This document shows positions 1-9,360 of a DNA stretch of 64,000 nucleotides, piece by piece. How positions within the stretch are numbered: position 1 is the first letter of the stretch; the number at the start of each line of letters is the position of its first letter. The position numbers were made by a program, and so were the translations under genes. The DNA is taken from the NCBI RefSeq assembly GCF_000188155.2, contig NZ_KE124774.1:4170934-4234933 (forward strand). Direction: 5' to 3'. The notes beneath the pieces were generated by a model. That model was not told the origin of the DNA. It did no database searches and saw only the letters and a program-made list of their open reading frames with translations. The DNA comes from Methylocystis sp. ATCC 49242 (lineage in GTDB: Bacteria > Pseudomonadota > Alphaproteobacteria > Rhizobiales > Beijerinckiaceae).

Positions 1-1980
1 CTTGGGCCCGAATTGCAGCGTCGCCGAGCGGCCGGGATGAAACCAGGCCGGACCTCCGGGAACGACCTGCAAGCCGCCGGTTACCACGCCGAGCGTTTGC
101 AGCAGCGCGATGACGTCAGCCTTGGCGTCGAAAGCGCCAGCGCGCTGGGCCGCGCCCGACCAGTGACGGCCGGCGCCGGAAAGCCCGCGGCGAATGCCGG
201 CGGCGGCGAGTCGCTGGCCTTTCTCGCTCGCATCGACGAAAATCTGACCGACTTCGAAGAGGTTCTGGTCGCCGAGCCCGCGCGCGGCGTTGCGATTGGC
301 GGCGGCGACGAGGCCCGGCAGCAGGCTCGGGCGCATGTCGGAGAGGTCGCTCGCGATGGGGTTCGCGAGCTTCAGTCCCGCCGAACCGCCGCCGAAGGCC
401 TCGGCCTGCTCACTCGAGATGAACGACCAGGTGACGGCCTCGACAAGGCCCTGCGCGGCGAGCGCGCGACGGGCGCTCCGGGCGCGCTTTTGCATCAGCG
501 TCAGAACCGCGGGCGCGACGCCTTCCGCGCGCGGGAGCGGCGTCGATGGCACATTGTCGACGCCGAGAATGCGGACGATCTCCTCGACGATGTCGGCCTT
601 GCCCTCGATGTCGGGCCGCCACGTGGGCGCGGTGACTTTCGCGCCCTCGGTTCCGGTCTTTTCGACCGTGAAGCCCAGGCGTTCGAGGATCGCGGTCGCG
701 TCGGCCTGCGTCACGTCGACGCCAGCAAGCCGTTGCGTCTCGCTCCACGGAAACTGCACGACGCGCGCTTCGCGCGGCACGGCGCCGGCGATGACGAGTT
801 CCGACGGCTCGCCGCCGCACATGTCGAGCACGAGCTGCGTCGCGAATTCGACGCCCGGAAGCGCGAAGGCCGGATCGACGCCGCGTTCGAAGCGATAGCG
901 CGCGTCGGTGACGATCCCGAGCTTGCGGCCCGTATGCGCGATGTTCTGCGGGTCCCAAAGCGCCGTTTCGATCAGCACGTCGGTCGTGTCGTCGTTACAG
1001 CCCGAGACCTCGCCGCCCATCACGCCCGCGATGGATTCGACGCCATTGTCGTCGCAGATGACGACCATTGTTTCGTCGAGTTCATGCGTCTTGCCGTCGA
1101 GCGCGAGCAGCGTTTCGCCCTTCTTCGCGCGGCGAACGACGAGATTGCCCTTCACTTTCTTGGCGTCGAACACATGCAGCGGACGCGCGCGGTCGAAAGT
1201 GAGGAAATTGGTGATGTCGACGAGCGCGTTGATGGGGCGTAGGCCGATCTCGCGCAGGCGGCGTTGCAGCCAGGCGGGGCTCGGGCCGTTCTTGACGCCG
1301 CGCACGAGACGCAGGCCGAAGAAGGGCGCGAGATGTTTATCGTCCGCCGCGAAATCGAGCGTCACGCCGACAGGGCAGGGGAATTTGCCCTCGACGGGAA
1401 GAATGTCCCTCTGCTTCAGCACGCCGAGACCCGCCGCGGCGAGATCGCGCGCGACGCCATAGACGCCAGCGGCGTCGGGACGGTTCGGCGTGAGATTGAT
1501 CTCGATCACCGGATCGTCGAGGCCCGCCCATTGCGCGTAAGTCTCGCCGACGGGCGCGTCCTCGGGAAGCTCGATGATGCCGTCGCTCTCCGTCGCAAGC
1601 TCCAGCTCCTCGAAGGAGCACATCATGCCCAGCGACTCGACGCCGCGGATGACGCCCTTGCCGAGAGTGATCTTCTTGCCGGGGATATAGGTTCCCGGCG
1701 CGGAAAACACGCTTTTCAGACCCGTGCGCGCATTGGGCGCCCCACAGACGACCTGCACGAGGTCGCCCGCGCCCGTATCGACCTTGCAGACGCGAAGGCG
1801 ATCGGCGTTCGGGTGCTGCGTCGCTTCGACGATCTGCGCGATCTTGAAGTCTTTGAGCTGCGCGGCGGGATCGTGCACATGCTCGACTTCGAGGCCGATG
1901 CGCGTGAGCGTCTCGACGATCTCGGCGAGCGTGGCGGATGTATCGAGATGCTCTTTGAGCCAGGAGAGGGTGAGTTTCAT
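1..1980 (-). CDS. pheT: Phenylalanine--tRNA ligase beta subunit, C-terminus beyond window
   Basis: Beta chain of the (alpha-beta)2 enzyme that charges tRNA-Phe in the cytoplasm. The frame is open from ATG at 1980 to the window edge, giving 660 of the usual ~800 residues. It starts [13 protein letters not shown], the family N-terminus. The OB-fold tRNA-binding domain lies around residues 40-150 ([25 protein letters not shown]). It is followed by the B3/B4 editing domain ([19 protein letters not shown]), the B5 domain (~405-470) and the start of the catalytic-like core. The final FDX-ACB anticodon-binding domain is outside the window. It lies downstream of pheS but is separated from it by the TIR-like gene, whose stop is 11 bases before this start. 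Family identity is certain from the residues. Confidence 0.97.
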   Translation of the reverse strand, partial: MKLTLSWLKEHLDTSATLAEIVETLTRIGLEVEHVHDPAAQLKDFKIAQIVEATQHPNADRLRVCKVDTGAGDLVQVVCGAPNARTGLKSVFSAPGTYIPGKKITLGKGVIRGVESLGMMCSFEELELATESDGIIELPEDAPVGETYAQWAGLDDPVIEINLTPNRPDAAGVYGVARDLAAAGLGVLKQRDILPVEGKFPCPVGVTLDFAADDKHLAPFFGLRLVRGVKNGPSPAWLQRRLREIGLRPINALVDITNFLTFDRARPLHVFDAKKVKGNLVVRRAKKGETLLALDGKTHELDETMVVICDDNGVESIAGVMGGEVSGCNDDTTDVLIETALWDPQNIAHTGRKLGIVTDARYRFERGVDPAFALPGVEFATQLVLDMCGGEPSELVIAGAVPREARVVQFPWSETQRLAGVDVTQADATAILERLGFTVEKTGTEGAKVTAPTWRPDIEGKADIVEEIVRILGVDNVPSTPLPRAEGVAPAVLTLMQKRARSARRALAAQGLVEAVTWSFISSEQAEAFGGGSAGLKLANPIASDLSDMRPSLLPGLVAAANRNAARGLGDQNLFEVGQIFVDASEKGQRLAAAGIRRGLSGAGRHWSGAAQRAGAFDAKADVIALLQTLGVVTGGLQVVPGGPAWFHPGRSATLQFGPK

Positions 1981-1991
1981 TTGTATTCCGA

Positions 1992-2699
1992 CTACGCCGA
2001 CGCTGCTGCAATCTTGCTCGGGTCGACTTGGATTCCTGCTGCACCGAGTCTTTGGACAAGCTTGGGAACGATCTCTTGCACGCGGTCATTGAACTCTAAG
2101 CGAATTATCCCGTCGGCGTCCGACGGCATTTCAAGTGCACCTTTTTTTAATATCGCCATTTTGTCGCGTCCGAGAGCGGCCATAACCATCCCCATTTCCA
2201 AAATGACATTCTGACGGGCGCGTGGTTGTTTATCTGCGTCTTTGCCTTTTGGATAACCGAAATCGTCCGGAGTCATCAAAACGATTCCGAATGCCGATTC
2301 CTTGTAAATGTTCTGCTCAAGGGCCTCGATGATAGTCTTTGACCCGCCATCCGAGTTTTGGAGAATATAGGGCTGCAAGCCCAACCGCATCAGAACCAGC
2401 TCAAGTTGGTCTCGTGCTTCCCGATCATGGCCATGGACAATAAAGATCTGCGCGGCCCCCGTGCGTGCCGGTGTTTTTTTCAAAACTACCTCTTTGCCCA
2501 GTGACGCTTCTATCAGAGACTCAAAATCTGGGTTTCTTTGCCCCTGAAATTGGAGTGTGCCAGTTGAGGGGTACCAGTTCAGAATCTCGCCCGTCCTTGC
2601 TCTAAAACAATGCTTTTGCTCGTCGGATTTCCAAGTGCCTTGAGTGCCGTTGGTTTCGATAGCAGCCTGCAACTCTTCCAAAGACCCGTGATACTTCAT
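1992..2699 (-). CDS. TIR-like nucleotide-binding protein inserted between pheS and pheT
   Basis: 235 residues in two parts. Residues ~82-225 match the TIR-like nucleotide-binding family now associated with Cap12/Pycsar effectors (PF10137 type). They contain a first strand with IFIVHGHD (85-92), a SKTIIEALE helix (120-128), the VLMTPDDFG strand/loop (140-148) and [10 protein letters not shown] (161-170). Within the last motif, E168 sits where the catalytic glutamate of TIR NADases lies. Residues 1-65 form a separate small domain with a [12 protein letters not shown] signature (42-53), which I do not recognise with certainty. Base composition is clearly lower in G+C (about 50% by eye) than pheS and pheT on either side. 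Start ATG at 2699 follows AGAGG. The family is known for NAD+ binding or cleavage in antiphage abortive defence; that this copy does so is inference. It would be co-transcribed with pheST. Confidence 0.88.
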   Translation of the reverse strand: MKYHGSLEELQAAIETNGTQGTWKSDEQKHCFRARTGEILNWYPSTGTLQFQGQRNPDFESLIEASLGKEVVLKKTPARTGAAQIFIVHGHDREARDQLELVLMRLGLQPYILQNSDGGSKTIIEALEQNIYKESAFGIVLMTPDDFGYPKGKDADKQPRARQNVILEMGMVMAALGRDKMAILKKGALEMPSDADGIIRLEFNDRVQEIVPKLVQRLGAAGIQVDPSKIAAASA

Positions 2700-2737
2700 C
2701 TTCGGCCTCTTAAGACTCTGCCATGCAATAGTATCGC

Positions 2738-3817
2738 CTAGCTGCTCAACCCGCCCGCAAGCGTCGGGAAGTCCAACGGCCGGAATCCGTAATGCTCCAG
2801 CCAGCGCGTGTCGGCGTCGAAGAAGGCGCGCAGGTCCGACATGCCGTATTTCAGCATGGCGAGGCGGTCGATGCCGACGCCGAAGGCGAAGCCCTGATAG
2901 ACGTCCGGATCATGCCCGCAATTGCGCAGCACATTGGGATGCACCATGCCGCAGCCGAGAATCTCCATCCAGTCCTCGCCCTCGCCGAAGCGGATTTCGC
3001 CGCCCTGACGCCGGCACTGGACGTCGACTTCCATCGACGGTTCGGTGAAGGGAAAGAAGGATGGGCGCATGCGCAGCTTGACGCCCTTCACCTCGAAGAA
3101 GCTCTTGAGAAACTCCTCCAGCACCCATTTCAAATGGCCCATATGCGTCGACTGGTCGATGACCAGTCCCTCAATCTGATGGAACATCGGCGTATGGGTC
3201 TGGTCGAAGTCGCAACGATAGACGCGACCGGGGCAGATCACGCGAATGGGCGGCTTCTGACCGAGCATCGTGCGCACCTGCACGGGGCTCGTGTGGGTGC
3301 GCAACAGCTTCTTTTCGCCCGCTTCGGGGGAGAGGAAGAAAGTGTCCTGCATCTCGCGGGCCGGATGGCCCTCGGGGAAGTTCAGCCTGGTGAAATTATA
3401 GTCGTCGCTCTCGATGTCGGGCCCCTCGGCGACGGCGAAGCCCATGTCGGCGAAGATGACGGAGAGTTCGTCCATCACCTGTGAAATCGGATGAATGCGG
3501 CCGCGCTCCTGCGGGCTGGCCGCCGCGGGGAGCGTCACGTCGAGCGTCTCGGCCTTCAGCCGCGCCTCCAGCGCCGCTTCCGCCAGCGCCTCGCGCCTTG
3601 CGGCGAGCGCCTCGGTCGCCTTGTCCTTCAGCGCGTTGATCTTTGCGCCTTCGGTCTTGCGCTCCTCGGGCGACATTTTGCCCAGCGTGGCGAGAAGCGC
3701 GGAGATTGCGCCCTTCTTGCCGAGCGCGGCGAGGCGCACGGATTCGAGGGCGGCCTCGTCGGCGGCCTCGTTGATCTGGCGCAGCGTATCCTGTTCGAGT
3801 TGTGCGATGTCTGTCAT
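2738..3817 (-). CDS. pheS: Phenylalanine--tRNA ligase alpha subunit
   Basis: Catalytic chain of phenylalanyl-tRNA synthetase, 359 residues, full family length. The N-terminal ~90 residues form the coiled-coil arm that binds tRNA. The class II core follows, with motif 2 around [20 protein letters not shown], the phenylalanine-pocket region [16 protein letters not shown] and motif 3 at [17 protein letters not shown] near the C-terminus. It is the first gene of a leftward group pheS, TIR-like gene, pheT, which would keep both synthetase chains on one transcript. Only 38 bases separate it from the TIR-like start and no terminator is visible there. Confidence 0.98.
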   Translation of the reverse strand: MTDIAQLEQDTLRQINEAADEAALESVRLAALGKKGAISALLATLGKMSPEERKTEGAKINALKDKATEALAARREALAEAALEARLKAETLDVTLPAAASPQERGRIHPISQVMDELSVIFADMGFAVAEGPDIESDDYNFTRLNFPEGHPAREMQDTFFLSPEAGEKKLLRTHTSPVQVRTMLGQKPPIRVICPGRVYRCDFDQTHTPMFHQIEGLVIDQSTHMGHLKWVLEEFLKSFFEVKGVKLRMRPSFFPFTEPSMEVDVQCRRQGGEIRFGEGEDWMEILGCGMVHPNVLRNCGHDPDVYQGFAFGVGIDRLAMLKYGMSDLRAFFDADTRWLEHYGFRPLDFPTLAGGLSS

Positions 3818-3896
3818 TTCCGGCCGCTTTTTCGGGGTGTCGGCCGGGGTTCTGCCACGCGCGGGGCTTTCTGTCGAGAAGCGCCGCCGCGGGGCG

Positions 3897-5702
3897 CTAT
3901 TCCGCGGCGGCCTCCCAGCCGTTGCGGGTCCGAATGAGGCTCGCGGCCATGATCCTCGGCGGTTTGCCGTCGCCAGCCCAGGCCTCGGTCATGCAATTGT
4001 TCGGGCCGGTCGCCGTCCGGCCCTTGCCGGCGAGAACGGCCTCGCGCCATGTCTTGTCCCGTGCTGGGGCCGTCAGGTCGTTGGCGCGTAAAAAATCCGC
4101 CTCGCCGAATTTCAGGAGCGTCAGAAAAAGCGCCTCCTGCCGCTGGCCGCGTCTTCGCTTCTTGCCGTCCAGCGGGTATCGCGCCTTCATCTCGGAGACG
4201 AGGTCTGCGTCGGCCGAGCCGATCCGGCAGAGGGCGAGAACGGGGAGGCCGTCATATGGTTCTTCGACCCGCCGCTCCAGAAATTCGGCCTTGTAAAAGG
4301 CCAGCGTCTGCGGCCCGGCGTCCGCGGCGCGAAGATAGAGCGCCGCGTGATCGGCCCAGAAGCGCGGGCGCTGCGCAAGCGCGAACATGCGCTCGGCGAC
4401 GGCGGCGAAGCTTTCGGGGGAAAGCGCCGCGAGCGCCGCCGCGAGCGGCCGCGCCTCAGGGCTGCGGCGGAGGCGCCGGTCCCTGCTTCCCGGCGGCGGC
4501 TCGACGGCGGCGGACTCCAGTTCGACGAAACGCTGCGCCATCCGCTCGGCGTAGGGTTCGAGCCGCTTCGGGTTCTGCGCCAGCGCCCAGCCGAGATTGC
4601 CGGGCCGTTCGACCCTGCCGCCGGAAAGGATTGTCTCCAGCTCGGCGAAGTCCTGATTCTCGACGCTGGCGCGCTCGCGCTCGACCGCCTGCAATATATC
4701 GGCGTTTTGCAGGTAACCCCGAAAACCCTTCAGCGCGCCCGGCGGATATTTCCGGATCCCGAGCATGACGGCGACGGGCGTGTCGTAAACGGCTCGGTCG
4801 ACGCCCTCGGGCGTTCGGTCGATCTCGAGACGCGCGCTCATGAACGCCGCATCGCATTGCCACTTAGGGACGGCCGAGTTGAGCGCGCAACCTGCGTATA
4901 TCCACGGGAAGGCAGGAAGGCGCATGATTGATCCGGTGCGGAACGATCCGAGCGTCTTCCCATCCGCCATGATGGTCGTCGTGCGGATGTTGACTCCCGG
5001 CTTCATGCGCCCGTCGTTCGGTTCGGGCGAAACCGTGACGGAAATCACGCGACCCGGCGGCGCCTCGGGTAGAACGAGCTGGCAGGCGTCTTTCACGAAA
5101 ACCCTGTAGGGTTGAACGCCCAATGTCTGAATTCGCCGTCGCGTGTCTTTTCGCACCGCGTCGCATTGGTCGCGCGGGATCAGGCGGGACGCCGCATAGC
5201 CCTGCGGCTCGAGATATTTGCTCTCCTCATAGGCTACTGGAATCTCATGCGTGCTGACGAAGGCGCCGGCGCCCGTCATGACGAGCGAGTCGACGTCGGG
5301 ATCGAAGGAGAGGACGCGTCCGGGGTTGGTCGACGCAAGCTCCGTCGCCGCGTGGGCGATTTCGCGCTGTTGCATGAAACAGGCAAGGTAATAGCCGCCA
5401 TAAAAGAGGGCGGGGACGAGCAGCAGCATGGGCGTCGCGCGCCGCAGAGCCACGTCCAGCGCCATGAAGACCAGGACAACGTGGACGACGACGCCGGTAA
5501 TCAGCCCCCCGCCGGCTATCATAAGGAAAACGCCCGTGTAAGGGAAAAGCTGCAGCGCGATGAGCGCGAGCAGGACATAGAGTGGTTTGAGAAAGAGCAC
5601 GCCGCGCACGTCCTGTCTGTAGACGGCGGCATTGCGACAGATTGCCGTTAAGGTCAGGTTTAGCGGGCGGAGCGGACGGCGATCGTCGTTAAAGCGGCTC
5701 AC
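3897..5702 (-). CDS. Uncharacterised membrane protein, 601 residues
   Basis: Not recognised as a named family. Three or more hydrophobic segments lie in the first ~125 residues ([20 protein letters not shown], a Gly-rich segment around [20 protein letters not shown], and a segment around [18 protein letters not shown]). The rest, ~475 residues, is soluble, with paired Cys (e.g. [18 protein letters not shown]) and an alpha-helical, repeat-like C-terminal half rich in Leu/Ala/Arg. This suggests a membrane-anchored protein with a large periplasmic part. The C-terminal helices ([34 protein letters not shown]) could be HEAT/TPR-like. It overlaps the end of the acyltransferase gene by 14 bases, so the two are probably co-transcribed. 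Function unknown. Confidence 0.75.
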   Translation of the reverse strand: MSRFNDDRRPLRPLNLTLTAICRNAAVYRQDVRGVLFLKPLYVLLALIALQLFPYTGVFLMIAGGGLITGVVVHVVLVFMALDVALRRATPMLLLVPALFYGGYYLACFMQQREIAHAATELASTNPGRVLSFDPDVDSLVMTGAGAFVSTHEIPVAYEESKYLEPQGYAASRLIPRDQCDAVRKDTRRRIQTLGVQPYRVFVKDACQLVLPEAPPGRVISVTVSPEPNDGRMKPGVNIRTTTIMADGKTLGSFRTGSIMRLPAFPWIYAGCALNSAVPKWQCDAAFMSARLEIDRTPEGVDRAVYDTPVAVMLGIRKYPPGALKGFRGYLQNADILQAVERERASVENQDFAELETILSGGRVERPGNLGWALAQNPKRLEPYAERMAQRFVELESAAVEPPPGSRDRRLRRSPEARPLAAALAALSPESFAAVAERMFALAQRPRFWADHAALYLRAADAGPQTLAFYKAEFLERRVEEPYDGLPVLALCRIGSADADLVSEMKARYPLDGKKRRRGQRQEALFLTLLKFGEADFLRANDLTAPARDKTWREAVLAGKGRTATGPNNCMTEAWAGDGKPPRIMAASLIRTRNGWEAAAE

Positions 5703-6681
5703 GCTTGCGATGCGTGAAAAGCTGCGCCAGCGCCGACGAGGCCACGCGCGAATCTACGTCGTCAGCGCGGCTCGTCAGAACGATCGGCACGCGGGCGCCG
5801 AGCACGAGACCGGCTGTGTCGGCGCCGGCGAGAAACACGAGCTGCTTCGCAAGAATGTTCCCGGCCTCGAGGTCAGGGGCGACGAGAATGTCGGGGTCGC
5901 CGGCCACCTCGGACTCGATGTGCTTCTGTTCGGCGGCGGCGCGCGAGATCGCATTGTCGAAGGCGAGTGGCCCGTCGAGAATGGCGCCGGCGATCTGGCC
6001 GCGGTCGGCCATCTTGCACAAAGCGGCGGCTTCGATCGTCGAAGGGATTTTGCCCTCCACCGTCTCCACCGCCGAGAGCAGCGCCACCTTGGGCCGGGCG
6101 ATGCCGATGGCGCGGGCCAGGTCGATGGCGTTGCGCACGATGTCGCGTTTGATGTCGAGCGTCGGCGCAATGTTGATCGCGGCGTCGGTGACGAGCAGCA
6201 GCTTGTGATAGGTCGGCGCGTCGATGACGAAGACATGGCTGATGCGCCGGTCAGTGCGCAGGCCCGTGCCGTCGCGCACTACGGCGCTCATAAGCTCGTC
6301 CGTATGCAGCGCGCCCTTCATCAGCGCATGCAGCTTGCCGCGGCGCACGAGCTCTACGGCCTGATCGGCGGCGGCGTGGCTGTGCGGCGCCTCGACGATG
6401 TCGACTCCTTCGAGCGAGAGGCGGGCGGCCTGCGCCGTCGCCTCGATCCTGGCGCGCGGACCCACGAGGGTCGGAACCATCAGCCCCTTGTCCCGGGCGG
6501 CGAGCGCGCCTTCGAGCGAGGGCTGGTCGCACGGGTGAACGACGCCCATGCGGATCGGGGGCATGGATTGCGCACGCTGGATCAGCTGCTCCAGCAGCGC
6601 GCCGCGCTCCCGCGCCGGCGCCGCGCCGCTCCACGGCGGGTGTGGCGTTCCCAATGGATCGCAGCCGACTTTCTCGCTCAT
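5689..6681 (-). CDS. Phosphate acetyl/butyryltransferase family protein
   Basis: 330 residues of the PTA_PTB fold, which transfers an acyl group between CoA and phosphate. Recognisable blocks include MGVVHPCDQPSLEGAL, LMKGALHTDELMSAVV, RISHVFVIDAP, LLVTDAAINIAPTLDIK, DGPLAFDNAIS and GDPDILVAPDLEAGN; the last two are the conserved substrate-binding segments of phosphate acyltransferases. I place the start at ATG 6681, giving MSEKVGCDP, because an upstream in-frame ATG would overlap the preceding gene. Length and sequence fit the phosphotransacetylase/phosphotransbutyrylase domain without the extra N-terminal domains of long Pta or malic-enzyme fusions. Acetyl versus butyryl specificity cannot be read from sequence. 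No acetate kinase gene is adjacent. Confidence 0.9.
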   Translation of the reverse strand: MSEKVGCDPLGTPHPPWSGAAPARERGALLEQLIQRAQSMPPIRMGVVHPCDQPSLEGALAARDKGLMVPTLVGPRARIEATAQAARLSLEGVDIVEAPHSHAAADQAVELVRRGKLHALMKGALHTDELMSAVVRDGTGLRTDRRISHVFVIDAPTYHKLLLVTDAAINIAPTLDIKRDIVRNAIDLARAIGIARPKVALLSAVETVEGKIPSTIEAAALCKMADRGQIAGAILDGPLAFDNAISRAAAEQKHIESEVAGDPDILVAPDLEAGNILAKQLVFLAGADTAGLVLGARVPIVLTSRADDVDSRVASSALAQLFTHRKREPL

Positions 6682-6694
6682 GGACGCCACCGGT

Positions 6695-7216
6695 TCAGAT
6701 CGCGGGATCGCGCGCAATGCGCTCCACGAAAAATTTCGAAGCGCGGGCCCACGACTGATCCGTGTCGCCGCGGAAATCGAAGCCCTGATGGTAGATCAGC
6801 TCGCCCGTCGAAACGCGCGCGATCGAAACGCCCATGCTGAGAATGAGCGTGCTGACCTTGTTGAAGACGCCCGTCAGCACGAGGTCAGCGCCGGCCTTTT
6901 TCGCAAGCGTCAGCTCGCAGCCGTTGCAGGTGCGGATGTAGGTCTGATCGAGTATTTCGGCGAGATCCTTCTCGATGCTCGCGCGATCGACGACGACATA
7001 GGTCTGGTGCGCGGCGAGGCCGGCGGCGATTTCATCGCGCACGCTCGCCAGCCGCCGCGCATGGTCGGCGCGCTGGTCGACCGGTTCGTTCGATGTGTCG
7101 ATGATCTCGAAGTCGAGCACGAGAAGGCGCTTGCCGGCCTTCGGTCCTGTCTGCGCATGCGCCGCGAGGGGAAACAGCGTTGCGCCCACGATGAATCGGC
7201 GACGATCGAGCGTCAT
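6695..7216 (-). CDS. Exported DUF3280/DUF2380-like protein
   Basis: 173 residues with an N-terminal signal (MTLDRRRFIVGATLFPLAAHAQ, where the twin Arg and short hydrophobic core look Tat- or Sec-like, cleavage after AHA). The mature part begins RLLVLDFEIIDTSNEP, followed by HARRLASVRDEIAAGL, the pattern of the DUF3280/DUF2380 secreted families. It has a CNGC pair in the middle (RTCNGCELTLAKKAGAD) that could form a disulfide or bind a metal or haem-like group. Start ATG at 7216 overlaps the stop of the upstream peptidase gene as ATGA, supporting this start and translational coupling. Role unknown; periplasmic location is inferred. Confidence 0.8.
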   Translation of the reverse strand: MTLDRRRFIVGATLFPLAAHAQTGPKAGKRLLVLDFEIIDTSNEPVDQRADHARRLASVRDEIAAGLAAHQTYVVVDRASIEKDLAEILDQTYIRTCNGCELTLAKKAGADLVLTGVFNKVSTLILSMGVSIARVSTGELIYHQGFDFRGDTDQSWARASKFFVERIARDPAI

Positions 7217-7974
7217 TCCTTGGCTCCGTATTTGTGGAGATGCGCGCCATGCGCGGAGAGCCATGCTTCGGCGCGATCAGTCTCCGGGCAGAGTTTGCGG
7301 GCCAGCGCCCAGAAGCGCGACGAGTGATCGAGATGGACGAGATGCGCCACCTCATGCGCCGCCAGATAATCCAGCACGAAGGACGGCGCCATGATCAGGC
7401 GCCATGAAAAATTCAGCGACCCCGCAGCCGAGCAGGAACCCCAGCGGCTTACGGGATCGCGCAGACCAACGCCTCGCGGCGCGAGCCCCAACGATTGCGT
7501 GTGGCGGGCGACGGCGTCTTCGAGGTCGCGGCGCGCCTCACGCTTGAAATGATCCTGCACGCGGCGATGCATGTGTTCGGCGCGGCCGGCGACGCAGAGC
7601 GCGAAACGCGTCTCGACGTCGTCGCGTTCTTCGATCCAGACCGTGCCGCGCCGTTCGGGTAGATGAATAAGCGCGTGGTCGACGCCGCGCAGCGGAATGA
7701 TGGAGCCATGCGCGAAGGGAATCCGCGCCGGCAGGCGATTTAGTCGCGCCGCGATCCATGCCGCGTGACGTTCGGCGAAGGCGCGCGCGTCGCGCAGCGA
7801 GGCGCGTTGCGGCATGGTGAGAACGGCGTCTCGAGCAGCGAATCGCACGCGCAGGGTAAAGCGCCGCGCCGTCGGCGCCCGGCGCAGGGCCACGACGATC
7901 GTCTCGCCGTCGTGTGTCAGTGTGATGAGGGACGAAGCGTCGCGCGCAGGTCCGTCACGCAGTAGTCGAAGCAT
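7213..7974 (-). CDS. YgjP/SprT-like zinc metallopeptidase (DUF45)
   Basis: 253 residues. The zinc site is AAHEVAHLVHLDHSSRFW: H207, E208 and H211 form HExxH, with H217 as the likely third ligand, the layout of the YgjP (PF01863) family. Upstream is the characteristic RWGSCSAAGSLNFSWRL block (~178-193). No signal peptide is evident, so it should be cytoplasmic. The family is annotated as predicted metal-dependent hydrolase, with no established substrate. It is the first gene of a leftward group with the DUF3280-like gene (4-base overlap) and the acyltransferase. Confidence 0.93.
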   Translation of the reverse strand: MLRLLRDGPARDASSLITLTHDGETIVVALRRAPTARRFTLRVRFAARDAVLTMPQRASLRDARAFAERHAAWIAARLNRLPARIPFAHGSIIPLRGVDHALIHLPERRGTVWIEERDDVETRFALCVAGRAEHMHRRVQDHFKREARRDLEDAVARHTQSLGLAPRGVGLRDPVSRWGSCSAAGSLNFSWRLIMAPSFVLDYLAAHEVAHLVHLDHSSRFWALARKLCPETDRAEAWLSAHGAHLHKYGAKE

Positions 7975-8132
7975 GTTCCTATGCTAGCGAAAGCCGTCGC
8001 GAGTCGCGAGTTGTAAAAACCACACGGCGCCGAAAAACATGTTTCGCGGAACGGCGTCGGCCGCGATCGATCTCCCTTGATATATCATCGTGCGTTCCGG
8101 CACAAAACCGCATAGAATCTTCTGACCGCGGC

Positions 8133-8780
8133 CTATAGATATTTCGACAGATCGCGCGCGGCGTCCGCCGGCTTGCGCCCGACGTTGAAGGCGCTCACGA
8201 AGCGTCCTTCCTTGTCCATCAGATAGACAACTGTGGTATGGTCGACGGAGTAATCCTCGTCCTTGCCGGGCGCGCGCTTGGAATAGATCCGATATTCGCG
8301 CAGCATCGGATCGAGCTGGGCGTGCGGGCCGGTGAGGCCGATGATGCGAGGATCGAAATTCGACAGATAATCCTTGAGGACCTCCGGCGTGTCGCGTTCC
8401 GGATCGACGGTCACGAACAATGCGCCAACCTTGGCGTCCGGCCCCATCGCGCGCAGGATCTCGGACATCTCGAAGAGCGTGGTGTGGCAGATGTCCGGAC
8501 AATGCGTGTAGCCGAAAAACACGAGGAAAGGCCGGCCGAGCAGGTCACGCTCGCTCACCTGCTGCCCATTGTGCGCGGTGAGCTGGAAGGGTCCGCCGAT
8601 GGACGAAGGCGGCGGCGCGGCGGGCTTGTTGCTCGTGAAGGCCACGAAGGCGGCGAAGATCAACGCGAAGACCGCGCCGGCGCCGATCAGCAGATTTTTC
8701 GAGACGCTGGGACCGTTTGGCGCTCCCTTGCCGTTGCGCTTGCCAGCTTTCCCGTTGCTCTTCGACCCGACCTTGGACAT
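8133..8780 (-). CDS. SCO1/SenC family copper/thioredoxin-like protein
   Basis: 215 residues: a basic cytoplasmic start, one membrane anchor (NLLIGAGAVFALIFAAFVAF, ~29-48), then a periplasmic thioredoxin fold. The copper-binding set of Sco proteins is intact: C94 and C98 in GYTHCPDICHT, and H181 in SVDHTTVVYL. Sco proteins deliver copper to the CuA site of cytochrome oxidase or act in thiol redox control. No oxidase genes are in the window, so the target is not known. The next gene upstream (8852-9208) encodes a small exported protein transcribed the same way with a 71-base gap, and may share its promoter. Confidence 0.95.
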   Translation of the reverse strand: MSKVGSKSNGKAGKRNGKGAPNGPSVSKNLLIGAGAVFALIFAAFVAFTSNKPAAPPPSSIGGPFQLTAHNGQQVSERDLLGRPFLVFFGYTHCPDICHTTLFEMSEILRAMGPDAKVGALFVTVDPERDTPEVLKDYLSNFDPRIIGLTGPHAQLDPMLREYRIYSKRAPGKDEDYSVDHTTVVYLMDKEGRFVSAFNVGRKPADAARDLSKYL

Positions 8781-8851
8781 TCGTGCGTTTCCTGCGTTTC
8801 CGGGCGGCGGCGTCTTGGGGCCGCTTCGCTGGTTTTCGTGTAGTTAGGAGA

Positions 8852-9208
8852 TCAGTCGACGAGGACGATATGCGCGTCGTTGCATAGGTCAATGTCGCCG
8901 GAATCTTTCAGATCCTCGAACGCCCATCTTGCCTCGAACATGCAGCCTTTCGCTCCGTTGAGCGGAAAGGTGGCGCTGGCGCCGGCGGCAAGCGGCTTGT
9001 CGATCTTGCCGACAATCGTTTCGGGCGTCTTGTCCGCCGCGCGCATCACGATCTCGAAATTCAGCAGCGACACGGGACGCTTGTTCTCCAGATTGACCGA
9101 TGTGGCGGGCCTGGGGGCGGCCGGCTTCGGTTTCGGCGTCGCGCTGGCGGGCGCGCCGCCGAGGGCCAAAGCGCCGGCCGCTCCGACGACCGCCCAACGT
9201 AAACTCAT
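8852..9208 (-). CDS. Small exported protein of unknown function
   Basis: 118 residues. Start ATG at 9208 is chosen because GGAGAGGG lies just upstream and the product begins with a signal peptide (MSLRWAVVGAAGALALGGAPASA). A Lys/Pro/Ala-rich linker (TPKPKPAAPRPA) leads to a ~80-residue beta-rich domain with two Cys (KGCMFEARW, IDLCNDAHIVL) that could pair in the periplasm. I do not recognise the family. Its position upstream of the Sco gene in the same direction suggests a shared envelope role, but that is inference. Confidence 0.75.
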   Translation of the reverse strand: MSLRWAVVGAAGALALGGAPASATPKPKPAAPRPATSVNLENKRPVSLLNFEIVMRAADKTPETIVGKIDKPLAAGASATFPLNGAKGCMFEARWAFEDLKDSGDIDLCNDAHIVLVD

Positions 9209-9360
9209 GACTGCATTCCCTCTCCTGGCGAACTTAGCCTGCCCCGGCGCGTTCGCCAAGCCGCGGCGCGACGCGCCGGCGGGCGGCATGGATGCGACGC
9301 GCGCACGAATAGTGTAGCTTTTCGCGTTCCCGTGATTCCTTTCAGGAAAGCGCCGACGCC

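Noticed and set aside
13-1242. A long open frame antisense to pheT
   Set aside because: pheT on the minus strand is unmistakable. The plus-strand frame has no recognisable domain.
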